Source: Jacaranda mimosifolia (Eukaryota > Streptophyta > Magnoliopsida > Lamiales > Bignoniaceae). Taken from it: a stretch of DNA of 64,000 bases. The first letter of the stretch is position 1; each line of letters begins with the position of its first letter. A model generated the notes under the pieces. That model searched no databases. It had not been told where the DNA came from and saw only the letters and a list, made by a program, of their open reading frames with translations. Below, in pieces: positions 35,360-46,627 of the stretch. The DNA lies in assembly GCA_018894105.1 (NCBI GenBank), contig CM032131.1:20751578-20815577 (forward strand). The letters are read 5' to 3'. The translations under genes and the position numbers were made by a program.

Positions 35360-36489
35360 CAAGGGTGGCTATATTTTTAATCAATAAAGACAATTGTCTT
35401 AAGCCTTCAAATTTTGGAGCTTTCTATATAACTTTCTCTTTTTTATTTTAGACATCAAACAAGAAAAATATAAGGCTTATTTTCATTTTATATATTTTAG
35501 GCATAAAAAAAAATATAAGACCTCTAATTTAGAAGTCTCATACATATGTCTATTTCTTTTTTTAATAATGTTAGGTTTGAGAAGAAGTGTAAGCTCTTAT
35601 GATTTAAAATTACAATAATTAATTAATTAATTATAATTAGTAAAAAATATGAATTTAAATTTTATTGCTTTTGATTCTCTATATGTTCTTCATCTTTTAA
35701 ATTCTTATTATTTTCTTTATCAAAATTCTAACCACTTCCTTTTTCTAATACTAACTATTACATAACTTTCCTCTTTCTCAATGCTAATAATAACTAAATA
35801 ACAACCCAATGTTAATCATTAAAAAATATTTAACTTTAATTATTTTTTACTACAAATCAAAACTTACTTCCTAAGTTTTATTTTTATTTTAGTATTTGTT
35901 ATCAGCTCTCTCTCTCTCTCAACTTTTCATGAACATTATCACAATCGTGTTCTAACATATTAGCCAATCTCATGTATTTGTGGTGTTTTCTTTGACATGT
36001 TGAATTGTTGTTTTGTCAAATTTGGAAAACAAAGAAAGATGAATGATGTGTTTTATTCTTTATGTATTTGTAGATTCGATATCCATATCACAAAGTGGGA
36101 GTTCTAATCATTAGTTTCTTTGTCTTTGAAATTATATATTCTATAGCTGTCCAAGTTTTATTGTTCTAACTTTAAGATCAACAATATCTCAAGAAAAATT
36201 GAATGAATTGCCTATACTATCCATTGAAAAGAAAATGTCACAAGAAATTGATTTTGAAAATATACTAATAATTTTACATCTCAAAAAGTTAGAAAAATAA
36301 AATTTAGATAATAATATTTTATATGAAAGGTTCTTTTCTTTTTGCTTGAAAAGTAGGAAATGCTTACTAGAAATATGCATGTGCTAGAAATTTATTTTTT
36401 TGTAATTATATTTAATTTTTTATTAAATATATTAAAGGCCTCATTTTTGTATTTTGCTTTAGTCCTTCAATTTTTTTGAGACGATTTTG
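35360..36489 (+). mobile_element. Internally deleted hAT element
   Basis: The left end CAAGGGTGGCTATATTTTTA is followed by GACAATTGTCTTAAGCCTTC. The right end has GGCCTCATTTTTGTATTTTG and then TTTTTTTGAGACGATTTTG. Subterminal 'taagcct/ggcctc' words and GGYGGCTYTA-type ends are typical of plant hAT elements with a ZMYM-like transposase. The C-terminus of that transposase survives at 36175-36300. Length is 1,130 bp against roughly 3-4 kb for complete relatives. The flanking 8-bp target duplication is not convincing. Confidence 0.5.
36175..36300 (+). pseudogene. hAT transposase C-terminal remnant
   Basis: The open frame reads EKLNELPILSIEKKMSQEID and then FENILI, ending at TAA 36298-36300. This matches the well-known C-terminal end of the hAT dimerisation region in plant ZMYM-type transposases (pattern RLN.LA.LSIEK.....DY..LI..FA..K.R). 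The catalytic domain and zinc finger are absent. Confidence 0.6.
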
Positions 36490-37127
36490 ATTGAAAAAGT
36501 AATCAAGTCAACACTATTCAACCATAATTTTGGACACATATTGATGCGTACTTGAATCAACACGATGAAGAATCTAATATGATCCTTCTCCTTTAATCTA
36601 TTTCCCATGGGAAAAGAAACATTGGGGAAGCCTTGAAAAATTTTCCAATAAAAATCCTTTGATTGCATTCAATTTCCTAGAAGAACTCAGCTTAGGGTTC
36701 CTCACATTATTTGCTCGCTTTTACTCGGAGTCGGATGAGCTTATTCCACTTGCAAGAGTTACGAGGGCACGTCCTCCCTCTACCTAATTTGGTCGACCAA
36801 CTTAGACTTTCTTGACTTGGGCTCTTTCAACTTTCTCAGCCTGGATAGTTAAACTAAGCAGATCGTATTACCCATTTAAACTTATCAATTAAGCCCAACA
36901 ATTCGGCCCATTTAAGGAAGACCCCTTATAAGATCTACTGAAATTTTAATCCAGACAACATATTTTGTTTGATTTATTAAAGGCGCGAGACCTATGTTCA
37001 CATTGTTACCTATTGAGAAAAAAAATTGCATTAAATTAGTGGGGAAAAACTATAGGGCACCCTTAGTGGCAGAAACTAAAATACATTTCATACAACACAA
37101 ACTTGAGAATTCTTACTTAACTAACTA
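36490..37127. other. Intergenic, no genes seen
   Basis: Slightly GC-richer sequence at 36680-36900 has no recognisable frame. Confidence 0.35.
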
Positions 37128-37614
37128 TAGGGCTATAAATGAGTCGAGTCGAGCCGAGTTCGAATTTAACAGGTTCAAATTTGATTCGTCTATTAATTCA
37201 TGAGTTCAGGCTTAGGTTGGCTTGACAAGGCTTGTCATAAAAAAACAGAAAAACTCGATCATATAAGCTCTGATGAACTCAGGCTCGTATAGGGTTGGAT
37301 TAGCTAAAACTCGTTTAGGCTCGACACAAAATTTATAATTATAAATTTTTTAAATAATTTTATTATTATTTTTAAAATAAAAATATTATTATTATTATTA
37401 TTATTATGAGCGTTATTATATGGATTTAGGTTGTAATATATAATAAAAATGCTTGTTTAAGCTAGCAAGCTTTTTTAGCCGATTATTATTGAACTCGACT
37501 CGACTCACTTAGCTGACGAGTTCGGACTCGTCTTGGCTCGATTAGAGCTTGAAAAGATGGAGTGAAGTTCGAGTTTTCATCAAACTGAGCCCAAACTATT
37601 CGCAAATAGTCTCA
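37128..37614. mobile_element. hAT-like MITE with GAGTCGAGTCGAG ends
   Basis: It starts TAGGGCTATAAATGAGTCGA and is rich in GCTCG/CGAGC words in both orientations (GAGTCGAGCCGAGTTCG near 37140, GAACTCGACTCGACTC near 37493). It ends with CGCAAATAGTCTCA, a decayed form of the usual CGCGAACAGCCCTA end. The centre is AT-rich with an (ATT)n run at 37386-37408. No coding capacity. Confidence 0.5.
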
Positions 37615-38144
37615 TTTCATTTATATCTTTACTTAACTAGAATCTTTTGTTAGTTGATTCTATTAGTTTTTATTTATTTTTTTAACCATTGGCTACTTAT
37701 CTCAAATCTCAATCACAATTAAAAGAGAAATAATTTACTATTAGAATTTCAAATGATTCAATATATGGATAAAACTTTTTAGGTAAAATAGTACTCTACT
37801 TATAAGCGAGAAAAACCCTAATAACTAAGCATGAAACAATAGCGTGCTTCACTCTACTTTGAAGAAGTCAGAGAAGATTTAAATTAATGTTTACTATTTG
37901 AATTCAAGTTAAAAAAGTTTGAAATTGTACTTATCTTAGAAAACCAATGGATTAACCAGTCATCCATATGGGTTTAACTTGAACTAAAATCAAAGTATTA
38001 TTGTTACGTACTTCATTCTGAAAGGAACCTCTCTATATAATCATTGTACTTTGAAAATATAGAGAAGACCATGCAAAAAAAATATTAAAAAAAAATTGAA
38101 AAGGCTTGTGCAACTCGCAAATTAAAGCATGTGGTTGTGGGAAA

Positions 38145-38176
<32 letters not shown>

Positions 38177-38955
38177 ATAAAAAATTTCATATCATGAATG
38201 ACTTATGACGAATTGGAGCAATAATTTGAAAAAAAAAATGAAGAGAATATCTTGAAATTCACATAATTATTGCTCCAATTGTCAGCAGACTTTGTGGACT
38301 AAACATGCAATCATTTGGGCAAAAATTTGAATTGAATATCGAATTGGATTCCAAGTTATGCTATGGTCTGGAAATATTTGAATTTCGGATGCATATGTCA
38401 ATATCATAATTGATGCCATTATCCATTTGGGTCCATGAATATTAATTGTATAGTTTCTGGGTTTTCTTTGATAGGTTATTTCTAGGAATTATAAGCACTA
38501 GGCATGTGGTATAGCCAGAGTACTTATGGTTGTAGATTGAATTACATAGAAATAATTTGTTCAATGTAAAATTGTGGAAAAGTAATACCGTCGTTGTTCA
38601 TAGTGCAAACCCCACCCTTGAATAAATAACAGAAAAAATTGACAACTTACTGAATTACTTTTCCATTTTATACCTGCCAATTTGAAGAACAAGTTTACAT
38701 TTGGAAAATGACAATGCCCCATCTGAAAGAAAAACTTGAAGGGAAAAATGGAAAATAAATTATTAACTTTTGGTGAGATCCAAATAGATAGAATTAAATT
38801 CCTTATGATGTTGAAAACTAGCCCTGATAAGTATGCAATTTGAATATCATTGATGAAGACTCATATAGTAGTGTTACTGACAAGGGTGAAACTGTAGATT
38901 AACCAGTGAGTGAAATGATAAGTTCTGCCTGATATGAATAAATCACTAAAGGTGC
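37615..38955. other. Intergenic, no genes seen
   Basis: AT-rich with a TA microsatellite at 38153-38175. Nothing recognised. Confidence 0.4.
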
Positions 38956-40027
38956 TGATACGCGAAATTTATTTAATGATTAAGAGAGTTTTTATTATTA
39001 AACAAGAGAATATATATAAAAAAAAAATCAAGAGTGATATGGGGAAGTAAGATGAGCCCAACAGGCCTAATAGAACTATCCCAGGTCCAAGAAAATATTG
39101 GGCTAATTGATCAATAAAGGCTATTAGTCTTCCTTTAATTGATCAAGTTATGGTCAAAAAGCCCATTGCTAGAGAGTCGTCTTGACCTAATGAGGTCATG
39201 CATTTGACCAGAGTGATCAGAGAGATTCGACTAGAGAGGTCATGCACTAGACTAGAGTGGGTGGGGAGACCCACGATTGAGGAGACATACTGACCAGAAT
39301 AGGTCGACCAGAGAGGTCATGCACTTGACCAGAGTAGGTGGAGAGACCCACGGTTGAGGAGACATACTGACCAGAATAGGTCGACCAGAAGATCTCAACC
39401 AGAATAGGTCGACCAAAAGATCTCGACCAGAAGAGGTCATGCATTCGACCACAGTGGTCAGAGAGATTCGGTCGGGGAGATATCTCGACCAGAAGAGGTC
39501 GACCTACGAGACAGGAAGGTTTCTCTCACCACCAGTCGCTGTCGCATTTAATGCACTCAACCACTACTCTGCCACATTAAACACACTGACAGGCGGCTTG
39601 CCTCTGCATTAAATGTGAGATTTCCACCATATCCCAAAAGGATGTGGGGGCGCCACCTGGAAAGAGGATTTTAGATAAGGAAAAGACCTAAAAACCTTCA
39701 TGCAATGACAAAGGTCCTCCCTACAAGAGCAAGGGTACCATGGACATTTTGATCTCCTACTTGGGACTATAAATACCCCCATTCCAGTCTTTTAAAGGTA
39801 TGCCATTCTATACTACAAAGCCCTCACTCTGCTACTCCTTATCTACTCGACCTCATACTAACTTGAGCGTCGAAGAGCCTACGCCGAGGGCATCTCGACT
39901 AGCCTGACGTTTGCTCATGGTTGCAGGACTTAGCTCAGGTATCTGTGGAGCTCATTTACTCGGCCAAGCAGGTCGATCCACCCAGATTCCGTCCCAATCT
40001 AACTATATACAGTTCTTACCCTCATCA
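38956..40027 (+). mobile_element. Apparent solo LTR (Ty3/gypsy-like), 1.07 kb
   Basis: The segment begins TGATACGCGAAATTT and ends TTCTTACCCTCATCA, giving TG...CA termini. It has a TATA box in GGGACTATAAATACCCCC (about 39770) and a GC-balanced downstream leader. No polyprotein genes flank it and no second copy is in the window. Residues 39200-39500 hold GGTCGACC-centred subrepeats. Flanking pentamers do not match cleanly; shifting the start to TGCTGATACG gives AAAGG/AAAGA. The lineage is uncertain. Confidence 0.6.
39202..39495. repeat. 77-bp subrepeats with GGTCGACC palindromes in the LTR
   Basis: Two adjacent units (about 39238-39314 and 39315-39391) share AGGTCATGCACT, GAGACCCACG.TTGAGGAGA and GACCAGAATAGGTCGACCAG. 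Partial units (AGGTCATGCATT...GGTCAGAGAGATTCG type) flank both sides. The position, upstream of the TATA box, fits U3 enhancer repeats. Confidence 0.75.
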
Positions 40028-40216
40028 AAGAGCTTCATCTAAATGAATAATAAAAGTACTAAAAAATGAGTGGAAATCAAAAGTGGTATTGATAGGGAGC
40101 AGGAAAGAGCCATGCTATCTTATGATACGATGCGTTTTAAGGTGATTTATTCCTCGTTTGATGTGTTAGGTTTATGCCTATTATAAATAACTTTTGTGCC
40201 CTTATGAATACTTTAG

Positions 40217-40495
40217 TGTCCATCAAATACTTCAGTGGGTGAACAGTTCAACACTTGGAACAAGCTACAGTTTTAGGTGGCGGAGAGCCAACATCGAGGT
40301 GCCAAATCTTTTTGTCGATGAGAGTTCTTGAGAATGATCAACTTATTATCCTCAAAGTAACTTTTATCTTTTGAGCAACGGCCATTCCACTTGGCTCTGT
40401 CAGATCACTAAGGCTAACTTTCGTACTTACTCAACGGGTGAATGTTGCAGTCAAATTCCCTTATTCCTTTACACTCGAGAGCCAATCTCAATTTG
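40217..40495 (-). pseudogene. Decayed plastid 23S rRNA fragment (nuclear plastid insertion)
   Basis: The plus strand contains GGCGGAGAGCCAACATCGAG, GTGCCAAAT, TAACTTTTATC, TTGAGCAACGGCCATTCCAC, TCAGATCACTAAGGCTAAC, CTCAACGGGTGAATGTTGCA and CTCGAGAGCCAATCTCA. These are, in order, the reverse complement of the conserved domain V and peptidyl-transferase region of 23S rRNA. Differences from the plastid sequence as I know it are mostly C to T and G to A. It is a short nonfunctional copy, not an rRNA gene. A mitochondrial origin is less likely but not excluded. Confidence 0.7.
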
Positions 40496-40499
40496 GTAC

Positions 40500-41129
40500 T
40501 AGGAATTTCATTCTTTTCATTGTAAAGTAGAATGAATATTTCTGATTCTTTTAATCTTCTCTGTCAACTAGAAATTTGAATTATTTTGTTGGTTGATATT
40601 TTGCATTAACTTTTGCTACTATGCGCATAGTTTTTATGAATGTTTTTATCTCAATGTAAATTACCCTTGTTTGATTGAAGTGCAAGAATAAATGAGCTGA
40701 AGTGGGCATAAAGTATCATGATTCTACCAGCAAAAATTGAAAAAAAAAATAAAAAAAAGTGAGAAATAGAGTCACTTTAAGTTAAAAAGTAGCAAAAGAT
40801 GAATTGACCCAAAAGATCAAGTGAAAAAGACAATTCATCCATAAAGAAAAAGATTGCACGAGCAAAATAGTTGTGCCACCTTCAGCATTCACCATACCTT
40901 ACTCGACGTGTTCTCCTTTATACTTCTCCTTTCCGGTGCTTGGACCACATGGTGGACGTTTTACCTTTTTAGAAATAAGGGATAAAAAAATTGAACCACA
41001 TTTTTGAAAAAGGTTGCTGGAGAAAAACCAAACAAAAATGCTTATTAATTATTTCACTTAATTGGTATTTTCCAGTATATTTCATAAGTGATTAGATTAT
41101 GCATTTATCAAAATTCTGTCAAATGCTAG

Positions 41130-41167
<38 letters not shown>

Positions 41168-41392
41168 GGTCAAAAGATTCCAAACCAGTCGAATAATAAC
41201 TAAATAGGTGGTATAAATTAAATTTATGTGAATTTAGTATTTCATTGAAAAGTCAATTCTATCCATACAAATAAGAGCAACTTGTGGAATGTCCATTTAT
41301 TATCGTGAAATTATTGGATAGATCAAATTCGCTTAAGCTATTGCATGAAAGAAGAGTGGATGAAAATCATCCACTCATCATGGTCTAACAAC
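40500..41392. other. Intergenic upstream of the xylosidase gene
   Basis: AT-rich with a (AT)15 microsatellite at 41135-41164. No gene seen. Confidence 0.45.
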
Positions 41393-41400
41393 TATAAATA
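41393..41400 (+). promoter_or_regulatory. Candidate TATA box of the xylosidase gene
   Basis: TATAAATA in AACTATAAATAGATTG is a consensus plant TATA box 456 bp upstream of the chosen ATG. This implies a leader of about 430 nt unless it is spliced. A weaker TATATTATAATG lies at 41700-41711, closer to the start. Transcript ends are not visible from sequence. Confidence 0.35.
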
Positions 41401-41855
41401 GATTGAGTATATGACATTAACACCCCATCCACTATAAAAAAAACCCGTTACTCTCTTTTAGGCTTTTTAGCCTAAAATATGATGCTTTGATAATGTTTCT
41501 TCTTCTATATCTACTATCATATAACTCAAAGGCCATAGCATATTATGCTACCTCATAAGAGTTTGCTCAATCCAAATTAAACTAATCACATGTCTGAAAT
41601 CTTCACAGATTTCCTTCTCCCACCCTTTCTTTTTTCTTCTTTGTATAATCTTATGCTTTCAAATCAAATTCTTCCCCTAATCAACCACACCAACCCCCAA
41701 TATATTATAATGAAAAACTAAACTTCCATATGTAAGGCAACTAGTAGGATAGATATTTACCTCTACTAGTGCCCCATTATTTGCTACTACTCCTACTCTT
41801 CACTACTAGTAACAATATACTTTGCTCCATTTTCCCCTCATATATCCTCCTCAAA

Positions 41856-42877
41856 ATGAGAGATTTCATCCATAACATGGCTCTCATAACTGCAATCATA
41901 TGCTCCATCATTTTTGTGATCCAGGCTGAATCCAATAACCATCCACTCCCTCCATTCTCTTGCGACTCCACCGATCCATCAACTAAGTCATATTTATTCT
42001 GCAACACTGATTTGCCAATCGATGAACGAGCCCATGACTTGGTCTCACGCCTCACATTAGACGAAAAAATCTCTCAGCTTGTGAACAAGGCATTGGCCAT
42101 CCCAAGACTGGGCATCCCCTACTACCAGTGGTGGTCGGAGGCGCTGCATGGAGTGGCCGTGGCCGTTGGTGTCGAAAATGGTGTCTCGTTCAACGGGACT
42201 ATTCGGGCTGCAACTAGTTTTCCTCAAGTTATTCTCACTGCTGCTGCCTTTGATGCCAATATTTGGTACCGGATAGCCAAGGTTAGTCCAAAACTGATAC
42301 AATATTAATTATTGTGATAAAGGAGTTTGATTAACATTGTTTTTTGAATTATATGTTTCATGTCATAACAATGTGATGCGAAAGAAAACAAAGCTAATGA
42401 TGAACGTACACACACACACACACATATATGTATATATTTGCTGGTTTATGTCTAATAGTGGATCTTATTGTCTGTATTATCTCTATTATCTGTATTTGAG
42501 CTTAAGATAAAGTATTAAAATTCAACCTGTGGGATCGGCAGTCTGAGTGCAGGACCAATAAATATTATTTGATCAAGTTTGTCAGTTTTGAGAAGTTGTT
42601 TATATTTTTTTGTCCGCAAACAGGGGATAGATTCAATCTGCATATATATCTTGACAAGGATTGGGCATCAATCTCTATTCAAAGGATTAAAAGAATAGCA
42701 AAATACGCGCCCCTTGTCTGCCTACCCACAGCCCTCCATCCAGAGAGGGCTCCCCGCCGCCGCCGCGCCCCCCCCCCCGCAAAAAGAAAAAGGGCTATGA
42801 GATTATTATTGTTTTGTTATTTTAAACTCCGTTTGTATGAGAATTTCCCTTTTCACTCCACCAACAGAAAAGCCCCC

Positions 42878-42908
<31 letters not shown>

Positions 42909-45630
42909 AAAGGAAAAAATAGAAGTGATGAAGCTCCTTCCACCCCCCCCCCCCCCTTCCTTTTTCCATTTTAATAATAATTATATAAACTTTTTTGTAA
43001 AAGCGTGCAACACGTCGAAACAACTACTGGAGTATAAACATAAAAAGATTGCATACCACTACAGGCTGCATTGTATTTCTCGTAATACATTATAAGAGCT
43101 TCTAATTTAAGAGAGATTTTTCTGAGTTACATGGTTTTTGAATCGATTTGCACTAAAAAAACATGTGTACAAATTAAAGACCTAAATATTACACATGGAA
43201 AACAAGGCTGATGTTGAGTTATTCTGATCCCATATCTTGATTTTCCTCATGTGGACTAACCTCAGTAATGCTAGAGGTTACCACCTTTAATTTTCCATTA
43301 TAGTTCTCAAATCAACTATTCTGCAGAGATTATACCAAAGAGTAATAATTTTGGTGTTTCTAAGTTCTAACACATATATGTATACATTTGAAGGTGATTG
43401 GGACAGAGGCTAGAGCTATATACAATGAAGGGGAAGCAATAGGCATGACATTTTGGTCACCAAATATCAACATTTTCAGGGACCCCAGGTGGGGAAGAGG
43501 ACAGGAGACTCCTGGAGAGGATCCACTGCTTACCAGCAAGTATGCTGTGTCATTTGTTCGAGGGATTCAAGGCGATAGCTTTGAAGGCAGCAACCTCAAA
43601 GACGGCCATCTTCAAGTCTCTGCATGCTGCAAGCATCTTACTGCCTATGATTTGGATAAGTGGAAAGGAGTTGATCGTTTCACGTTCAATGCTCATGTAA
43701 TATAATACTCTCATCACTAACATTCAAATAAAGCCTTTCTTGGTTTATATTTCCCAATAAATGTGAGAAAAGTGCAGTTCTGAAGACAGATTTATGCAAA
43801 TTAACCAGTTTTCTTGGTATAGGTCACAAAGCAGGATATGGCAGATACGTTTCAACCGCCGTTTAGGAGCTGTGTGGAAGAAGGGCAAGCCAGCGGAATA
43901 ATGTGTGCTTATAACCTTGTGAATGGGGTTCCAAACTGTGCTGATTATGATCTATTAACAAAAACTGCTCGTGGAGAATGGGGATTCCAAGGGTAATCTA
44001 AACACATATATGCTTAGAATATTGTTTTGTTTTTCATGTAGATGTTGCTCCTGATGTTCCTCATGTCATTGGAAAAATGAACAGGTATATAACGTCCGAC
44101 TGTGATGCAGTTTCTCTCATTTATGAGAAACAAAAATATGCAAAATCTCATGAAGATGCAGTCGCAGATGTGCTAAAAGCCGGTAAGTTGTAACTCTTTC
44201 AATATTACAATTTTAACTCTTTAAGTGGCTTCAATATTACAATCTTAACTCTTTTCCAACAACATTTTCCCCCTCAAATAAAAGGCATGGATGTTAACTG
44301 CGGCTCATATTTGGGAAATCACACCAAGTCAGCTGTGGAAAAGGGGAAGGTGTCTGAATCTGATATAGACAGAGCCCTTTATAACCTGTTTTCTGTTAGG
44401 ATGAGATTAGGACTTTTCAACGGCAATCCAAAAAAGCTGCCTTATGGAGACCTTGGACGTGCCGATATTTGTACTCCTGAGCACCAAAACTTGGCCCTTG
44501 AAGCCGCCCGCCATGGCATTGTCCTTCTAAAGAACTCCGAAAATCTTCTTCCACTTTCTAAGACCAAAACCAAGTCTCTTGCAGTAATAGGTCCCAATGC
44601 CGATGTTGCAAAAACACTTCTGGGAAACTATGCAGGGCCCCCTTGCAAAACCATCACGCCACTCCAAGGGCTAGAAAGTTATGTCAAGAAAACCAATTTC
44701 CATCAGGGCTGTGAAACCATCAATTGCACGTCAGTTGCCGCCAAAGAAGCCGTCCAACTTGCAAAATCAGCAGACTATGTCGTTCTCGTAATGGGACTCA
44801 ATCAAGACCGCGAAAGTGAAGAACTTGACCGCGAAGACCTGGTGCTCCCAGGGGAGCAAGAAAGTCTTATCACTAGCGTTGCTGAGGCTGCTAAAAAGCC
44901 TGTTGTGTTGGTAATTCTCTGTGGAGGCCCTGTTGATATTTCGTTCGCGACAAATGATCCCAAGATAGGAAGCATTTTGTGGGCTGGATATCCTGGTGAG
45001 GCAGGGGGCCAAGCAATTGCAGAGGTCATATTTGGTGACCACAATCCGGGAGGAAGGTTGCCTCTGACTTGGTATCCAAAAGATTTCATCAAAATACCGA
45101 TGACTGATATGAGAATGAGGCCTGATCCCTCATCGGGCTATCCAGGGCGGACTTACAGATTTTACCAAGGCGAAAAAGTTTTTGAATTTGGCCATGGTCT
45201 TAGCTACTCAAACTATTCTTACGAGTTTGTTTCTGGGAGCCAAAGCAAGCTCGAATTCAAGAAATCATCAACTGATAATAAGCTTGAAAACTCGGGTTAT
45301 ATTTCAGTTTCCGAGATTGATTCAGAATCATGTGAGAAGGCAAAGTTTTCTGTTATTGTTATTGTTGAAAATGAAGGGGAGATGGCAGGTAAGCATCCAG
45401 TTCTGCTATTTATACGGCGGGATCAAGCTGGGAAAGAGAGTCCAGTGAAGCAGTTGGTGGGTTTCCAAACAGTGAGCTTGAATGCAAAAGAGAAGGCAAG
45501 TGTTGAATTTCAAGTGAACCCATGTGGGCACTTTAGCAGGGCTAGTGAGGATGGAATGCTGGTGATTGATTCTGGGGCTCACTACTTAGTGGTAGGAGAT
45601 CAAGAGTATCCTATCACTACTTATGTTTGA
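41856..45630 (+). CDS. BXL7: GH3 beta-D-xylosidase / alpha-L-arabinofuranosidase, BXL7-like
   Basis: Exons: 41856-42281, 43394-43696, 43823-43992, 44085-44182, 44285-45630. All introns are GT-AG and the join stays open for 780 residues, the usual BXL length. Family members release xylose or arabinose from xylan and arabinan oligosaccharides in the apoplast. A hydrophobic signal peptide ([17 protein letters not shown]) follows the start. Landmarks: WWSEALHGV, the [16 protein letters not shown] motif in exon 2, [15 protein letters not shown], and [13 protein letters not shown] in exon 4, where D305 is the predicted nucleophile. The GH3 C-domain has [15 protein letters not shown] (acid/base Glu expected among E499-E502), then [10 protein letters not shown] and a fibronectin-III-like C-terminus. 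An in-frame ATG at 41769 and one at 41877 are alternative starts; 41856 gives a normal signal peptide. It resembles Arabidopsis BXL7 throughout. No defects seen. Confidence 0.92.
42282..43393 (+). other. Intron 1 of the xylosidase gene, with poly-C tracts
   Basis: This 1,112-bp phase-0 intron contains three homopolymers: C11 at 42768-42778, C26 at 42873-42898 followed directly by A13, and C14 at 42943-42956. It also has a short (CCG)n block at 42752-42766 and a CA repeat near 42410-42422. The open frame across it is low complexity, not a gene. Tracts of this length are prone to sequencing and length errors. Confidence 0.8.
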
Positions 45631-45740
45631 CAAAGATTAATGTCATTGTTTTCGTGAGTTTAACGATTTGAAACAGTATCTTTCCCCATATATTTTACTT
45701 CAATTTTATTACTTTTTGCAAAACTACCGTGGAATATTAC
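45631..45740 (+). other. 3' untranslated sequence of the xylosidase gene
   Basis: This short AT-rich stretch after TGA 45628-45630 has no canonical AATAAA signal. The transcript end probably lies here or within the adjacent foldback. Confidence 0.4.
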
Positions 45741-46627
45741 CAGTTCGAGTTGGCTAGAATCCGATAATCATAATTTTGACCTAACATCTTATATTCCTTA
45801 AAAAGATGATAAGTGTACATATAATTTTCTAAACTATTGATCATTAAATTAATTTACTTAATTATCCATATCTAATTAAATTAATATAAAGTGATTTTAA
45901 TTGTAAAAATCAGTTATCCTTAAGAAACTCAATGAACACTTAAGAATCAATAAACAAATTAAAAGAATCACACATAACAAAAAAAATACCAACTCATAAT
46001 TTTGAATTAACCTAAAACCATCAAAAGAAAAAAATTAATTCGTGAATTAGGACCAGTTATATGCTCCTACCCAAACAACCCAAACCCTCAACGCACTTGG
46101 CCGTCGGTAAAACTTCTTTGGTAATTGATGCATTCAAAATATATCAAATAGATATTTATCAGAAGAAAAAAATTATTATTATTATTATTATTTTAAGAAA
46201 ATATTTCATTAGTCTATGACGGGGCTCTCTTCTCTTGGATGACCCTCCTTGAAAAGAGCAGCCAAATGATACAGATCGAGCATAGCGTTGCCGACGGCAA
46301 AGTACTTTGAGGGTTTGGCTGCTTGGGTGAGGAGAACATAAATTGCTGTAATTCACGATTTGGGGCCCACGGGGAGAATTAATTTTTTCTTTTTGTTGGT
46401 TTGAGTTTAAATCAAAATTACTGTTTTTTTCTTTTCTTTTCTTTGTTTAAATTGTTGTGTGATTCTTTTAATTTGTGTATTGATTTTTTATTGCATGTTG
46501 ACTTAAGGATAAATAAGACTTTTACAATTAAAATTATTTTAACATAAATAATTATTTGTACACATGTCATTTTTTTAAGGAATATAGAATGTTAGGATAA
46601 TTATCGGACTCTAGCCAAGCCGTACAT
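45741..46627. mobile_element. Foldback / long-inverted-repeat element
   Basis: The left arm (about 45741-46110) and right arm (about 46285-46627) are inverted copies. Shared blocks in order are TTGGCTAGA(A/G)TCCGATAAT, CCTAACAT, TATATTCCTTAAAAA, TTTTAATTGTAAAA, TTATCCTTAAG, ACAAATTAAAAGAATCACAC, TCGTGAATTA, CTCCT.ACCCAA.CA.CC and TT.GCCGTCGG. The central 175 bp has an (ATT)n run. Arms of over 340 bp suggest a foldback or MULE-type element. No target duplication was found. It starts about 110 bp after the xylosidase stop codon. Confidence 0.7.
46199..46345 (-). pseudogene. Coding-like fragment inside the foldback
   Basis: On the minus strand, after an acceptor-like TTACAG, a frame reads IYVLLTQAAKPSKYFAVGNA then MLDLYHLAALFKEGHP and REESPVID before a stop. 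Its composition and amphipathic helical look are protein-like and unlike the AT-rich surroundings. The left arm holds a diverged inverted copy of its first part (46059-46108), so the fragment was present before the arms diverged. I do not recognise the source gene. It could be captured host exon sequence or chance. Confidence 0.35.

Noticed and set aside
39247..39452. Minus-strand frames with repeated GRPILVSM-like words
   Set aside because: The repetition comes from the 77-bp LTR subrepeats; two frames are open at once, which is not coding behaviour.
40217..40495. A functional rRNA gene
   Set aside because: Only a fragment of domain V with many transitions; the rest of the operon is absent.
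42569..42922. 117-residue open frame across xylosidase intron 1
   Set aside because: It is driven by poly-C and poly-A tracts (Pro and Lys runs) and lies in a clear GT-AG intron.
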